Assembly: GCF_000472785.1 (NCBI RefSeq)
Contig: NZ_AXAL01000026.1
Coordinates: 1 to 64,000 of the forward strand
Direction of reading: 5' to 3'
Length of the DNA stretch: 64,000 nt
Source: Mesorhizobium loti CJ3sym
GTDB taxonomy: Bacteria > Pseudomonadota > Alphaproteobacteria > Rhizobiales > Rhizobiaceae
Positions 52,418 through 60,866 of this stretch are shown here, in pieces (the stretch's first letter is position 1; each line of letters starts with the position of its first letter). Below the pieces are notes generated by a model, which was not told where the DNA came from, did no database searches, and was given only the letters and a program-made list of their open reading frames with translations. The position numbers and the translations under genes are program-made.

Positions 52418-52999
52418 TCAGCGGTTTTCGCCGGGAACCCATAGCACGTCGGCATTTCCATTGTCATTGACCGCCCGGGCGGCGACAAACAGGAAATCCG
52501 AGACGCGGTTGACGTATTTCAGCCCGTCGCGGTTGACGTGTTCATTCGGATCTTGCGCCAAGGCCACCATCAGCCGTTCGGCGCGCCGCGCCACGGTGCG
52601 GGCAAGATGCAAGGCAGCGGCCGCCGGCGAACCGCCGTTGAGCACAAAGGATTTGAGCGGCTGGAGGTCCTTGTTGAGGAGGTCGATGTCCTTCTCGACG
52701 CGATCGGTCTGTGCTGGTGTGATCCGCAAGGGCTCGTATTCGAGCGGCTTGCCGTCGTCCGGCACGGCAAGGTCAGCGCCGAGGTCGAAGAGATCGTTCT
52801 GGATGCGCGAAAGCATGGCGTCGATCGCCGGGTGGTTCTCTGCGGTATGGACCCGGGCAATGCCGATACAGGCATTGGCTTCGTCCACGGTGCCGTAGGC
52901 GTCAACCCGCAGGTCGGATTTTAGCCGTCGTTCACCGGTGCCGAGGCCCGTGGTGCCGTCGTCGCCGGTGCGGGTGTAGATCTTGTTGAGCTTGACCAT
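52418..52999 (-). CDS. PduO-type cob(I)alamin adenosyltransferase
   Basis: The protein has 193 residues in a PduO-type four-helix bundle. The N-terminal ATP loop reads YTRTGDDGTTGLGTGERRL and the C-terminal signature LARTVARRAERLMVAL. It adds the adenosyl group from ATP to reduced cobalamin, making coenzyme B12. It lies 25 bases after the twin-TM gene on the same strand. It is not the CobO/BtuR type. Confidence 0.92.
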   Translation of the reverse strand: MVKLNKIYTRTGDDGTTGLGTGERRLKSDLRVDAYGTVDEANACIGIARVHTAENHPAIDAMLSRIQNDLFDLGADLAVPDDGKPLEYEPLRITPAQTDRVEKDIDLLNKDLQPLKSFVLNGGSPAAAALHLARTVARRAERLMVALAQDPNEHVNRDGLKYVNRVSDFLFVAARAVNDNGNADVLWVPGENR

Positions 53000-53024
53000 T
53001 TCGTCTCCCCCGCTGCCGATATCT

Positions 53025-53216
53025 TCACTTGCGGGTGAAATACACGGCCAGCAGGATCAGCACCAGCGCCACGGCCTGCAGCATGACGCGTGCCTGCATC
53101 AGCTTGTTCGAGGTGACACCGGAACCGCCGCGCATCATGTTGATGAGGCCTCGGATCAGCACGATCACCACGGCGGCCATGACCAGAATGGCGAGGATGT
53201 TGAAGACGGTTGCCAT
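53025..53216 (-). CDS. Twin-transmembrane (HIG1-like) small protein
   Basis: The protein has 63 residues with two membrane segments (IAILVMAAVVIVLIRGLI and MLQAVALVLILLAVYF) joined by a short polar loop with RGGSGVTSNKLMQARV, as in HIG1-domain proteins. Eukaryotic relatives support cytochrome oxidase. The bacterial role is unknown. Its place just before the adenosyltransferase is common in rhizobia. Confidence 0.8.
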   Translation of the reverse strand: MATVFNILAILVMAAVVIVLIRGLINMMRGGSGVTSNKLMQARVMLQAVALVLILLAVYFTRK

Positions 53217-53242
53217 TGTTGCGTTTCCAGTTGTTTTGGCGT

Positions 53243-54118
53243 TCAGGCGCGTCTGGCCATCAGACGGTAGAGTATCGATGCCGGCAGGATGCGTTTGAGC
53301 GCGGCGCCGATCTTAGCCGGCACTGTTACCACATAGTGCGGACGCGGGCGCCGCGACAGAAGTGCATGGCGCAGAACCGTATAGACCACTTCTGGCCCGG
53401 GTTTCAGCGCCGACTGGCTGCCGCCGGCGCGCAGCCGTTCCAGTTGCGCGGCATATTCGCCGCTGTGCACGGAATTCTCGATGTCGATGTTTTTCAGGAA
53501 CCAGGGCAGGCCGTTGCTGGCGATCTTCGATTTCACCGGGCCCGGCTCGATCAGCGAGACATGGACGCCGCTGCCTTGCAGTTCCTGGCGCTGGCAGAGC
53601 ATCAGCGCCTCGAGCGCATGTTTCGATGCCGAATAGGCGCCGCGAAAGCGCACCGGCACCAGGCCAAGGATCGACGAGCAATGGACGAGGCGGCCACGGC
53701 CCTGGCGGCGCATCACCGGCACGAGACGGCTGGTCAAATCATGCCACCCGAAGAAATTGACCTCGAACTGTGCCTTCAGCGCGGCCACCGACAGGTCCTC
53801 GACCGCGCCGGCCTGCGCGTAGGCGCCATTGTTGAACAGGGCGTCGAGCTTGCCGCCGGTGCGCTTGAGGACCTCCGATGCCAGAGCGGCGATGGAGTCT
53901 GGTTCGCTGTAGTCGAGGTAAAGGGCCTCGATGCCGTCCGCTTCGAGGGCGGCGATGTCTTCCGGCTTGCGCGCTGTCGCGAACACCCGCCAGCCTTCGG
54001 CCTTCAACGCCCGCACGCAATATGCGCCTATGCCTGAAGACGCACCGGTGACGATGATGGTGCGCAACTCTGTGGCTGGGGAATTCGTGGTTTGACTTAG
54101 GGTTGCCATTTGCCGCAT
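53243..54118 (-). CDS. Short-chain dehydrogenase/reductase
   Basis: The protein has 291 residues. The cofactor loop is IIVTGASSGIGAYCVRAL. LFNNGAYAQAGAVEDL holds the NNxG-like motif, and the catalytic Ser-Tyr-Lys lies in HCSSILGLVPVRFRGAYSAS with K two residues on. It reduces an unknown carbonyl substrate. Starts 54118 and 54109 (MATLSQ) are both possible. The ribosome binding site GGGAAG does not decide. Confidence 0.88.
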   Translation of the reverse strand: MRQMATLSQTTNSPATELRTIIVTGASSGIGAYCVRALKAEGWRVFATARKPEDIAALEADGIEALYLDYSEPDSIAALASEVLKRTGGKLDALFNNGAYAQAGAVEDLSVAALKAQFEVNFFGWHDLTSRLVPVMRRQGRGRLVHCSSILGLVPVRFRGAYSASKHALEALMLCQRQELQGSGVHVSLIEPGPVKSKIASNGLPWFLKNIDIENSVHSGEYAAQLERLRAGGSQSALKPGPEVVYTVLRHALLSRRPRPHYVVTVPAKIGAALKRILPASILYRLMARRA

Positions 54119-54167
54119 TCACTTCCCATATTCGCGGCGTCGAGACAATCGAAGGGAGCGCGCGTCC

Positions 54168-55019
54168 TTGCTGCGGAATATTGTCGCCCTGCGCCGCGTG
54201 CTCTACGACGCGCTCGGTCATTTCAACACCGATGACGGCTGGGCGATGGCCAGCCATCTGGCGATCACCTCGCTGATGGCGCTGTTTCCGTTCCTGATCT
54301 TCGCAACGACCTTGGGCAGCTTCCTCGGCGCCCAGGCTTTTGCCGACACGGCCGTGCATCTGGTCTTCGACACCTGGCCGGATCAGATCGCCAAGCCGAT
54401 CGCGCATGAGGTGCTGAACGTGCTGACCGTCCGGCGCACCGATCTGTTGACCTACGGCGTGCTGCTTGCCGCCTACTTTGCCTCGAACGGCATCGAGGCA
54501 TTGCGCACGTCGCTCAACCGCGCCTATCGCGTCACCGAGACGCGCGGCATCATCCATCGCCGGGTGCAGAGCCTGTTCTTCGTGCTGATCGCGACGGCCG
54601 GGTTCCTGGCGATCAGCGTGCTCCTGGTGTTCGCGCCCTTGCTGGCGCGGCTGGCGGAAGCGCATTTCGAGTGGATCAAACCCTATACCGGCACGATCAC
54701 GCTGTGGCGGTACGTCATTGCCTCAACCGTTATCATCGGTGGGCTGTTTTCGGTGCACTACTGGCTGCCGGCCGGCAAGCGCCGCTTCGTCTCGCTGGTA
54801 CCGGGCATCATCTTCACGCTGGCCGCATGGCTTATCGGCTCGACGATGTTTGCCACCTATCTCGACCATTTCTCGTCCTATGTGACGACCTATGCCGGTC
54901 TCGCCTCGATCATGATCGCGGTGGTTTTCCTCTACATTGTGTCGGCGATCTTCATCCTTGGCGGCGAGCTCAATGCCGCGATCAGCCGTTATCTGGAGGC
55001 GCGTGCCCGGGTCGGCTGA
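54168..55019 (+). CDS. YihY/BrkB-family membrane protein
   Basis: The protein has 283 residues with about six membrane segments. Conserved features are GWAMASHLAITSLMALFPF near residue 24 and FPF-rich helices, then GGELNAAISRYLE at the end. The start is TTG 54168, behind GGGAG nine bases upstream. BrkB proteins are inner-membrane proteins of unsettled function. Its last 31 bases overlap the end of the convergent EamA gene. Confidence 0.88.
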   Translation: MLRNIVALRRVLYDALGHFNTDDGWAMASHLAITSLMALFPFLIFATTLGSFLGAQAFADTAVHLVFDTWPDQIAKPIAHEVLNVLTVRRTDLLTYGVLLAAYFASNGIEALRTSLNRAYRVTETRGIIHRRVQSLFFVLIATAGFLAISVLLVFAPLLARLAEAHFEWIKPYTGTITLWRYVIASTVIIGGLFSVHYWLPAGKRRFVSLVPGIIFTLAAWLIGSTMFATYLDHFSSYVTTYAGLASIMIAVVFLYIVSAIFILGGELNAAISRYLEARARVG

Positions 55020-55876
55020 GCCGTTGCCAGGCCAACGCCGAAGGTGGTGATGGCCATGCCGACGATCTGCAGCGCGTTGAGCTGTTCGTCGAACAGAGCC
55101 CAGGCGATGATCGCCGTCACTGCCGGCACAAGGTAGAACAACGAGGCGACTTTCGACATCTCGCCGTCGCGGATCATCACCATCAAAAGGAAGATGGCGC
55201 CGAGCGACAGCACCAGCACCAGCCAGGCCATGGCGAAGATCAGTTCGCCGTTGATGATGACGGTGTGCGTTTCGAAGGCAAGCGCGGCCAGGATCATCAC
55301 GGAAGCACCGCCGACATATTGCCACATGGTCGCCGCGACGAGGTCGCCGCCGGAAGCGAACCGCTTCTGCCAGATGGTGCCGGCGCTCATGCCGAGCACC
55401 GAGACCAGCGAGGCGGTTAGCGTCGCCGCCGTTACGCCGCCGCCCAGTGCGCCGAGCTTCGGCCACAGCACGATGACGATGCCAATCAGGCCGATGCCAA
55501 GGCCAAGCCAGTGGCGCGGCAGGATGGCCTCGCCCAGGAACTTGCCGGCAAGCACGGCCGTGATCAGCGGCTGCAGGCCAACGATCAAGGCGGAGAACCC
55601 GGCCGGCATACCCCGGTGGATGGCCCAGAAGACGGCGCCGAGATAGACGCCATGCATGAGCACGCCGGCGCCGGTCGCATGCAGCGCCTCCTCGCGCGTT
55701 GCGCGTTTCGAGCCGAGCACCAGCATCAGCGCAGCCAGCAGGATGGCGGCGATGACGAACCGTGCGGCGAGGAAGGTGAACGGCTCCGCCCACGGCATGG
55801 CGTAGCGCGCGCCGATGAAGCCGGTCGCCCAAAGGACGACGAAAGTGGCGGGGATGAACCGCTTGATGCTGTGCAT
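54989..55876 (-). CDS. EamA/DMT-family transporter
   Basis: The protein has 295 residues with ten membrane segments in two EamA repeats. It begins IKRFIPATFVVLWATGFIGA. PEPTFLAARFVIAAILL-like segments follow (here EPFTFLAARFVIAAILL). The substrate is unknown. It overlaps the 3' end of the YihY gene by 31 bases in convergent orientation, so the stops are used jointly. Confidence 0.9.
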   Translation of the reverse strand: MHSIKRFIPATFVVLWATGFIGARYAMPWAEPFTFLAARFVIAAILLAALMLVLGSKRATREEALHATGAGVLMHGVYLGAVFWAIHRGMPAGFSALIVGLQPLITAVLAGKFLGEAILPRHWLGLGIGLIGIVIVLWPKLGALGGGVTAATLTASLVSVLGMSAGTIWQKRFASGGDLVAATMWQYVGGASVMILAALAFETHTVIINGELIFAMAWLVLVLSLGAIFLLMVMIRDGEMSKVASLFYLVPAVTAIIAWALFDEQLNALQIVGMAITTFGVGLATAQPTRARASR

Positions 55877-56027
55877 TTTCCGGAAACCGCCGCACTGGAA
55901 AGAGTTGAATGTGGCGCTGCTCTAATCCCGTTCAGCCCGGCGTGCAAAACCAAACGATTGATCCATGCATCACGGGAATTCAACCGGTGGTGCGTCCGGC
56001 AGGCAGCTTTCTTAAGGCTGACAGAGG

Positions 56028-56903
56028 TCAAAGTCCGATCATCAGCCTGATATCGTCCGGCGATGCGCCGGCCTCGCGCAGCGCCGCAAGGCCCGTGTCG
56101 CCAAGGCTCTTCGACAGTTTTCGCCCATCCGGTCCGAGAATGAGCTGATGATGGAAATAGGCCGGTTGTGGGAGCTCCAGAAGCTCCTGGAGCAGGCGCT
56201 GCACGCCGGTGGCGGAAAACAGATCCTGTCCACGCACCACATGGCTGACGCCTTGCAGCGCATCGTCCGTCACGACGGCCAGGTGATAACTGGTCGGGAT
56301 GTCGCGACGCGCCACGATCACGTCGCCCCAGTCCTGCGGTCGGGCTTCGACCGGGCGCGTGGCCGAAAGGGTCTCGTCGGCGAATTCGGTCCATGCGAGA
56401 TCCCCGCCGACAAGCGCAACGGCGGCATCGACATCCAGCCGCCAGGCGAAGGGGGTATTCTCGGCGATGCGCCGCTTGCGCTCCTTGACCGGCAGCGCTT
56501 TGTCGGCCGGGGGATAGAGCGGCACGCCGTCGGGATCGCGTGGCCAGTCACGCCCGCGCTTCTCGCTGTCGGTGATAAAAGCCCTGATGTCGCCACGGCT
56601 CATGAAGGCGGGATAGACCAGTTCCTCGCGGATCAGCCCGTCAAGCACCGCCTCGTACTCGGCAAAATGCTCGGACTGGCGGCGCACCGGCTCTTCCCAG
56701 CCAAGGCCCAGCCATTTGAGATCGGCAAACACGCCGGCCTCCAATTGCGGCGTGCAGCGCGTCGTGTCGATATCCTCGATGCGCAGCAGCAGGCGGCCGC
56801 CCGACGCCCTTGCCAGCCCCTGGTTGAGCAGCGCCGAATAGGCGTGGCCAAGGTGCAGTTCGCCATTGGGGCTGGGCGCGAAGCGGAATGTCAGGAGCGT
56901 CAT
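56028..56903 (-). CDS. gluQ: Glutamyl-Q tRNA(Asp) synthetase
   Basis: The protein has 291 residues. The class I signature reads FAPSPNGELHLGHAYSALLN with HLGH. LRIEDIDTTR and KLSKS-like GRKLSKSLGDTG follow. It lacks the anticodon-binding domain of GltX, so it is the short GluQ-RS, which charges queuosine on tRNA-Asp with glutamate. Length and motifs are as expected. Divergent alkA starts 76 bases away. Confidence 0.93.
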   Translation of the reverse strand: MTLLTFRFAPSPNGELHLGHAYSALLNQGLARASGGRLLLRIEDIDTTRCTPQLEAGVFADLKWLGLGWEEPVRRQSEHFAEYEAVLDGLIREELVYPAFMSRGDIRAFITDSEKRGRDWPRDPDGVPLYPPADKALPVKERKRRIAENTPFAWRLDVDAAVALVGGDLAWTEFADETLSATRPVEARPQDWGDVIVARRDIPTSYHLAVVTDDALQGVSHVVRGQDLFSATGVQRLLQELLELPQPAYFHHQLILGPDGRKLSKSLGDTGLAALREAGASPDDIRLMIGL

Positions 56904-56978
56904 GTCTCAAGCGGCAATCGGGTTGTGCTGTGGTTTCGGCGGTTGCTACCTTGCTGCACATTGGCGGACAAGGATACC

Positions 56979-57620
56979 ATGCAGCGCATCGCGACACTGG
57001 ACGATATTGCCCGGGGGCTGGATGCGCTTTGCATCATCGACCCGCGCCTGGAAAAGGTGCGCGGCATGGCCGGCGAGGTGCCGCTGCGGCTCTCAGAGCC
57101 GGGGTTCAGGAGCCTGGCCTCGATCATCGTCTCGCAGCAAGTATCCCGGGCGAGCGCCGATGCGATCTTCGGCCGGCTGACCAGGCTGGTCGATCCGCTG
57201 ACGCCGCAAGCGATCCTGGCCGCCGGCGAGGACATGTTTCGCGAGGCCGGCCTGTCGCGGCCCAAGCAGCGCGGCCTGATCGCGGTCGCCCAGGCGGTGG
57301 CCGACGGCCTCGACCTGCATCACCTCTGTTCGCTTGAGGCTGAGGAGGCGATCACGGCGATGACGGCGGTGTCCGGCATCGGTCCGTGGACGGCGGAAGT
57401 TTACCTCCTGTTTGCCGCGGGGCACCCCGACATTTTTCCGGCGCGCGATGTCGCGCTGCAGAGCGCGGTTGGCCATGCGCTCGGCATCGACCCGCGTCCG
57501 CCGGAGAAAACACTGATCCAGCTCGCCGAATCATGGAGCCCGTGGCGAGGTGTCGCATCGCGGCTTTTCTGGTCCTATTATCGCGAAACCCGGGGCAGGG
57601 ACGCCACACCGCCGGCCTGA
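56979..57620 (+). CDS. alkA: DNA-3-methyladenine glycosylase II
   Basis: The protein has 213 residues. The helix-hairpin-helix-GPD fold shows VSGIGPWTAEVYLLF and the catalytic Asp157 in IFPARDVALQ. It removes alkylated bases from DNA. ATG 56979 lies behind AAGGATACC and gives the family length. The open frame reaching back to 56148 only crosses gluQ in antisense and has no similarity. No Ada or AlkB gene is near. Confidence 0.9.
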   Translation: MQRIATLDDIARGLDALCIIDPRLEKVRGMAGEVPLRLSEPGFRSLASIIVSQQVSRASADAIFGRLTRLVDPLTPQAILAAGEDMFREAGLSRPKQRGLIAVAQAVADGLDLHHLCSLEAEEAITAMTAVSGIGPWTAEVYLLFAAGHPDIFPARDVALQSAVGHALGIDPRPPEKTLIQLAESWSPWRGVASRLFWSYYRETRGRDATPPA

Positions 57621-57748
57621 ATCCGCAAAAAAGCATGAAAATCATGCGTTTTTGGCACTTTGGCCGAACGACAATCCGCTTCACATCCCTGTCATGTCGG
57701 GCTTACAGTATCCGCGCCGATCGGTTCTAGAACGAGGAGGTCAACAAG

Positions 57749-58306
57749 GTGACGGTTGCCGTATCTCCGGATGGGCTTCCAGCGCTGGTGCTGAATGCGG
57801 ATTACCGTCCGCTCAGCTATTACCCCTTGTCGCTCTGGTCCTGGCAGGACGCCATCAAGGCGGTGTTCCTCGACCGGGTGAACATCGTCGCCGAATATGA
57901 GCATGCGGTGTCCTCGCCGACCTTCTCGATGAAACTGCCGAGCGTGGTCAGCCTGAAGGCCTATGTGAAGCCGTCCAGGCATCCGGCCTTTACCCGCTTC
58001 AATGTCTTCCTGCGCGATCGCTTCCAGTGCCAGTATTGCGGCACGCCGGAGGATCTGACCTTCGACCACGTCATTCCCCGCCATCGCGGCGGTGCCACGA
58101 CCTGGGAGAATGTCGTCGCCGCCTGTTCGCCCTGCAATCTCAGGAAGGGCGGCATGATGCCGGCGCACGCCAAGATGTTTCCGCTGCAGAAGCCTTACCA
58201 GCCGACGGTGCATGATCTGCACAACAATGGCCGGCTGTTCCCGCCGAACCATCTGCATGAAAGCTGGATGGATTATCTTTACTGGGATGTCGAACTGGAA
58301 CCTTGA
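57749..58306 (+). CDS. HNH endonuclease family protein
   Basis: The protein has 185 residues. The HNH core reads CQYCGTPEDLTFDHVIPRH with GGATTWENVV and ACSPCNLRKGG, giving four Cys for a structural zinc and the His-Asn-His nuclease site. The N-terminal LPALVLNADYRPLSYYPL is typical of the wide alphaproteobacterial group. GTG 57749 follows AGGAGG eight bases upstream. DNA repair or a housekeeping role is assumed for this group. There is no linked toxin or restriction gene. Confidence 0.88.
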   Translation: MTVAVSPDGLPALVLNADYRPLSYYPLSLWSWQDAIKAVFLDRVNIVAEYEHAVSSPTFSMKLPSVVSLKAYVKPSRHPAFTRFNVFLRDRFQCQYCGTPEDLTFDHVIPRHRGGATTWENVVAACSPCNLRKGGMMPAHAKMFPLQKPYQPTVHDLHNNGRLFPPNHLHESWMDYLYWDVELEP

Positions 58307-58437
58307 GATCGTTCGAGAATTGGCCGTCTGGAGCAATTGTCTGCGCTTCCGATGCTCACGGACCAGATGTCCGCTCCGCTTCGGTTCTCGACAATCACTC
58401 CATAAGACTCAGCCTGCCGAATTCTTTGAACGATCTC
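58305..58437. repeat. Long palindromic intergenic repeat, family A copy 2
   Basis: It begins within the stop codon of the HNH gene. Outer arms GAGATCGTTCGAGAATTGGC and GCCGAATTCTTTGAACGATC pair with few mismatches, and inner GGAGCAATTGT pairs with ACAATCACTCC. The core TGCGCTTCCGATGCTCACG, then TCCGCTTCGGTTCTCG, matches the copy at 21212-21355. The whole makes a long hairpin. Confidence 0.85.
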
Positions 58438-58459
58438 GCGTCGGCGCTTTCGCGCTAGG

Positions 58460-58978
58460 TCAGTCGCGCGACAGCGCACCGCGGAAGGCGACGGCGGCGA
58501 GGATCAGGCTGGCGATGGCGTTCCAGCCGGCCAAAGACAGGCCCAGGATGCGCAGTGCGGCCTTGTCGCAGGAGGGCGGCACGAATTTGTCGAGCGCGTC
58601 GAGCACGCCCTTGCCGCCGGTGTCGACCGGCCCGGCGCCTGCCGTACAATCGGTCGGGCCGGCCCACCACTGCCACTCGACGCCGGAGTGGTAGACGCCG
58701 AGATAGAGGCCGTAGAGCATCAGCACGCCGCCGATGCCCAGCAGGCCGCGCGTCAGCCAGGCCGGCGCGCGTAGCATCGATGCAATCGCCGCCAGCACCA
58801 TCAACGGCACGCCGACGTAATAGGGGGTGCGCTGCTCCAGGCAGAGATGGCAAGGGATGTAGCCGCCGATGTGCTCGAAGCCGAGGGCCGAGCCGACGGT
58901 AGCGGCCATGGCGACCGCGAGAAACAAGGCCATGCGCGTGCGCTGGCGTCCGGTATCGGCATTCATGGTCGCTGTCAT
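58460..58978 (-). CDS. dsbB: Disulfide bond formation protein B
   Basis: The protein has 172 residues with four membrane segments. The redox pair CHLCLEQR (Cys43, Cys46) lies after the first segment. The second periplasmic loop carries Cys111 and Cys137, so the four redox cysteines are present. DsbB reoxidises DsbA and passes electrons to quinone. I chose ATG 58978. ATG 58966 is also possible, and the frame to 59062 adds a charged part. It follows yqaA on the same strand with an 87-base gap. Confidence 0.85.
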   Translation of the reverse strand: MTATMNADTGRQRTRMALFLAVAMAATVGSALGFEHIGGYIPCHLCLEQRTPYYVGVPLMVLAAIASMLRAPAWLTRGLLGIGGVLMLYGLYLGVYHSGVEWQWWAGPTDCTAGAGPVDTGGKGVLDALDKFVPPSCDKAALRILGLSLAGWNAIASLILAAVAFRGALSRD

Positions 58979-59065
58979 GGTTCTTTCGTCCGTTGTGTAC
59001 GCCGCCCGTTCGCCCTTATCCATGTCGTTGTCCCAAAACCGCAGGACACTCTTGGGCGACATGGA

Positions 59066-59650
59066 CTAGAGCGCGTATTTGATCAGGATATAGAGCAAAA
59101 TCAGGGCAGCCGCGCCGGCGCCGACAATCAATCCCAGGCGCTTCTCGATGAACTCCTTGATCGACTCACCATAGCGGCGCAGCAGCCAGGCAAGCAGCAG
59201 GAAACGAGCGCCTCGCGCCAAGATGGCCGAGACGATGAAGACAAAAAGATTTATGTGAAGCGCCCCGGCCAGAATAGTGACCACCTTGATCGGCGGCAGG
59301 TGCGCAACGCCGGACGTGACAAGCAGCACCAGCATTAGCCCGGTGCCGGACGACTGCCACTGCTCGAAGGCGGCAAGGCCGCCGAAGTGCTCCAGGATCG
59401 GCCGTGCTATCGTGTCGTAGGCATAGTAGCCGATCAGCCACCCGGCAATGCCACCCAGCACGGACGCAACTGTGGCGGTCAGCGCGTAGCGATAGGCGCG
59501 TTCGGGCCGTGCCAGCGCCATGGGCAGGAACAGTACGTCCGCCGGAATGAAGAACACCGAGCTCTCGACGAAGGCGATGAAAGCCAGCCACCATTCGGCG
59601 GATTTGCGCGCCGCCAGCGACAGGGTCCAATCGTACAATCCGCGAAGCAT
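59066..59650 (-). CDS. yqaA: YqaA/DedA-family membrane protein
   Basis: The protein has 194 residues with about five membrane segments. The SNARE-associated/DedA domain shows WWLAFIAFVESSVFFIPADV and GGIAGWLIGYYAY. YqaA-type proteins are inner-membrane proteins whose role, possibly lipid flipping, is inferred from DedA relatives. ATG 59650 gives the usual start. The frame to 59815 adds non-similar residues. It pairs with dsbB downstream, a common alphaproteobacterial arrangement. Confidence 0.85.
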   Translation of the reverse strand: MLRGLYDWTLSLAARKSAEWWLAFIAFVESSVFFIPADVLFLPMALARPERAYRYALTATVASVLGGIAGWLIGYYAYDTIARPILEHFGGLAAFEQWQSSGTGLMLVLLVTSGVAHLPPIKVVTILAGALHINLFVFIVSAILARGARFLLLAWLLRRYGESIKEFIEKRLGLIVGAGAAALILLYILIKYAL

Positions 59651-59925
59651 CGGCTCTCCTAATGCATGTCGCCCAAACACGCGCAGATGCCTGGGACAAA
59701 GGCGTGGATGAAAACAAGACCCAAAGCGTGCGCGGCCATCCATTCCGACGCGCCACGCTCCATGCGCCGCCTGTCTAGAAAGATTTTCCGCGCTGCACAA
59801 TGGCAGCAGTGCCATGAAATCAAAAGGCGAAGATTGGTCGCATCCAGGCGCTGCCGGAGAATTGGCCAGTTGACGAACAGGCCTCCGACCGTATAGTCCG
59901 CGCCCATCCAGGCCGCCCGGCCTGA

Positions 59926-60010
59926 GCCCCTATGGCGGAATTGGTAGACGCGCTCGACTCAAAATCGAGTTCCGCAAGGAGTGCTGGTTCGATCCCGGCT
60001 AGGGGCACCA
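59926..60010 (+). tRNA. tRNA-Leu (anticodon CAA)
   Basis: The acceptor arms are GCCCCTA and TAGGGGC with A73 and an encoded CCA at 60008-60010. The anticodon stem CTCGA and TCGAG encloses the loop CTCAAAA, giving anticodon CAA. A long variable arm precedes the T-arm GCTGGTTCGATCCCGGC. These features give a class II tRNA-Leu. Its 3' end serves as an attachment site for the element that follows. Confidence 0.95.
59982..60010 (+). repeat. Attachment-site half at the tRNA-Leu 3' end
   Basis: TGCTGGTTCGATCC (59982-59995) and CTAGGGGCACCA (59999-60010) are both repeated at 61049-61090. Together these mark one edge of an inserted segment of about 1.1 kb. Confidence 0.7.
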
Positions 60011-60067
60011 CTGACCGCTGACAAGCCCAGTAATTGCAAGGCTTTCAAGGGCTTAGACGTCCCCCGA

Positions 60068-60088
60068 GGTACATCGTTGTGGTACATC
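60068..60088 (+). repeat. Repeated GGTACATC motifs near the element edge
   Basis: GGTACATC occurs at 60068-60075 and 60081-60088, and once more near the far end at 60971-60978 in the wider form GAGGTACATCG. This sub-terminal placing at both ends suggests integrase arm-type sites, but that is a guess. Confidence 0.45.
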
Positions 60089-60101
60089 AGGGGGGCCAAC
60101 A

Positions 60102-60332
60102 ATGAGCAGCGTGATCGTGGACTACTGGCAAGAGCGCAAGAACAAGAAGCTGGGAAGCTCCAGTTACCGCTACAGACGCGTCGTTGAACGTGAGCTGCGA
60201 TCAACCTTAGGTAAGGGCGAGATCACCATTGCCTTGGGAAATGCCAAGGGTGACGCGCTCGTGAAATACCGTCAGGTGCATCGCGAGGTCGAGCAGACGG
60301 CTGCGCTCAGTCGCGTCGAGTGGTGCGGCTAA
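60102..60332 (+). pseudogene. Truncated tyrosine-integrase-like N-terminus
   Basis: The frame encodes 76 residues from ATG 60102. The part SYRYRRVVERELRSTLGKGE, then ITIALGNAKGDALVKYRQVH, resembles the N-terminal arm of alphaproteobacterial phage-type integrases, which read as '-RRVPxxLRxxLGKxEIxxSLGT-xxxxA-xxYxxVH'. No catalytic R-H-R-Y domain follows. Its place 92 bases after the tRNA 3' end fits an integrase gene. It may be non-functional debris. The similarity is by eye. Confidence 0.55.
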
Positions 60333-60545
60333 GGCTTCACCAATGATGAGGTCGGACGTGGCGGGCGCACCGCTTGTATCAAGCGCAACGTTCGTTGAGG
60401 CGAGATAGGCGGGTTGCCGTTTCCCGCTCAGTAGAGGCTGCGCTGGTGGCGCTGAGGTTTCGCCGCGACCATCTAAGGGTCAAAACTCAATTAGCTGGTT
60501 GCCGCAAACGGCCGAGATGGATGGAGAGCGACCTTCTGCTGCTCA

Positions 60546-60842
60546 TCACTTCAACATGGAGCGCAACGTCAGAAACATTCCGTATAAACTTATGCCGAGG
60601 GCCATCGGAAGAAGCGTGACCAGCAAGCTTGTTTCGATCGTCCACAGGGATTGGCGCTTCCACTCACTAAACCCCTTCCAAAGCATGAATGCCAAAAGGA
60701 CTGTAAGGAAAACGCACATAACAAACATCGCGATGAAGATGCTCTTCGGATACACCGGCTGCAACAGAATGCCCACTATGCCGATTGCGAGGTTGGCAGC
60801 GATGAGCGCCTTATAGCGACCTGGAAGCCTATGCTCGGTCAT
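60546..60842 (-). CDS. Hypothetical small membrane protein
   Basis: The protein has 98 residues with three membrane segments (ALIAANLAIGIVGILL, SIFIAMFVMCVFLTVLL and LLVTLLPMALGISLYGM). I recognise no family. ATG 60842 is chosen. The frame continues eight codons further to 60866. It is the only intact frame inside the inserted segment and could be cargo of the former element. Confidence 0.6.
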   Translation of the reverse strand: MTEHRLPGRYKALIAANLAIGIVGILLQPVYPKSIFIAMFVMCVFLTVLLAFMLWKGFSEWKRQSLWTIETSLLVTLLPMALGISLYGMFLTLRSMLK

Positions 60843-60866
60843 ATCGATACCCCCGATAGCCACCAA

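Noticed and set aside
57749..58306. HNH nuclease as part of a defence system
   Set aside because: No methylase, helicase or other defence gene is linked, and this HNH group is widespread as a housekeeping gene.
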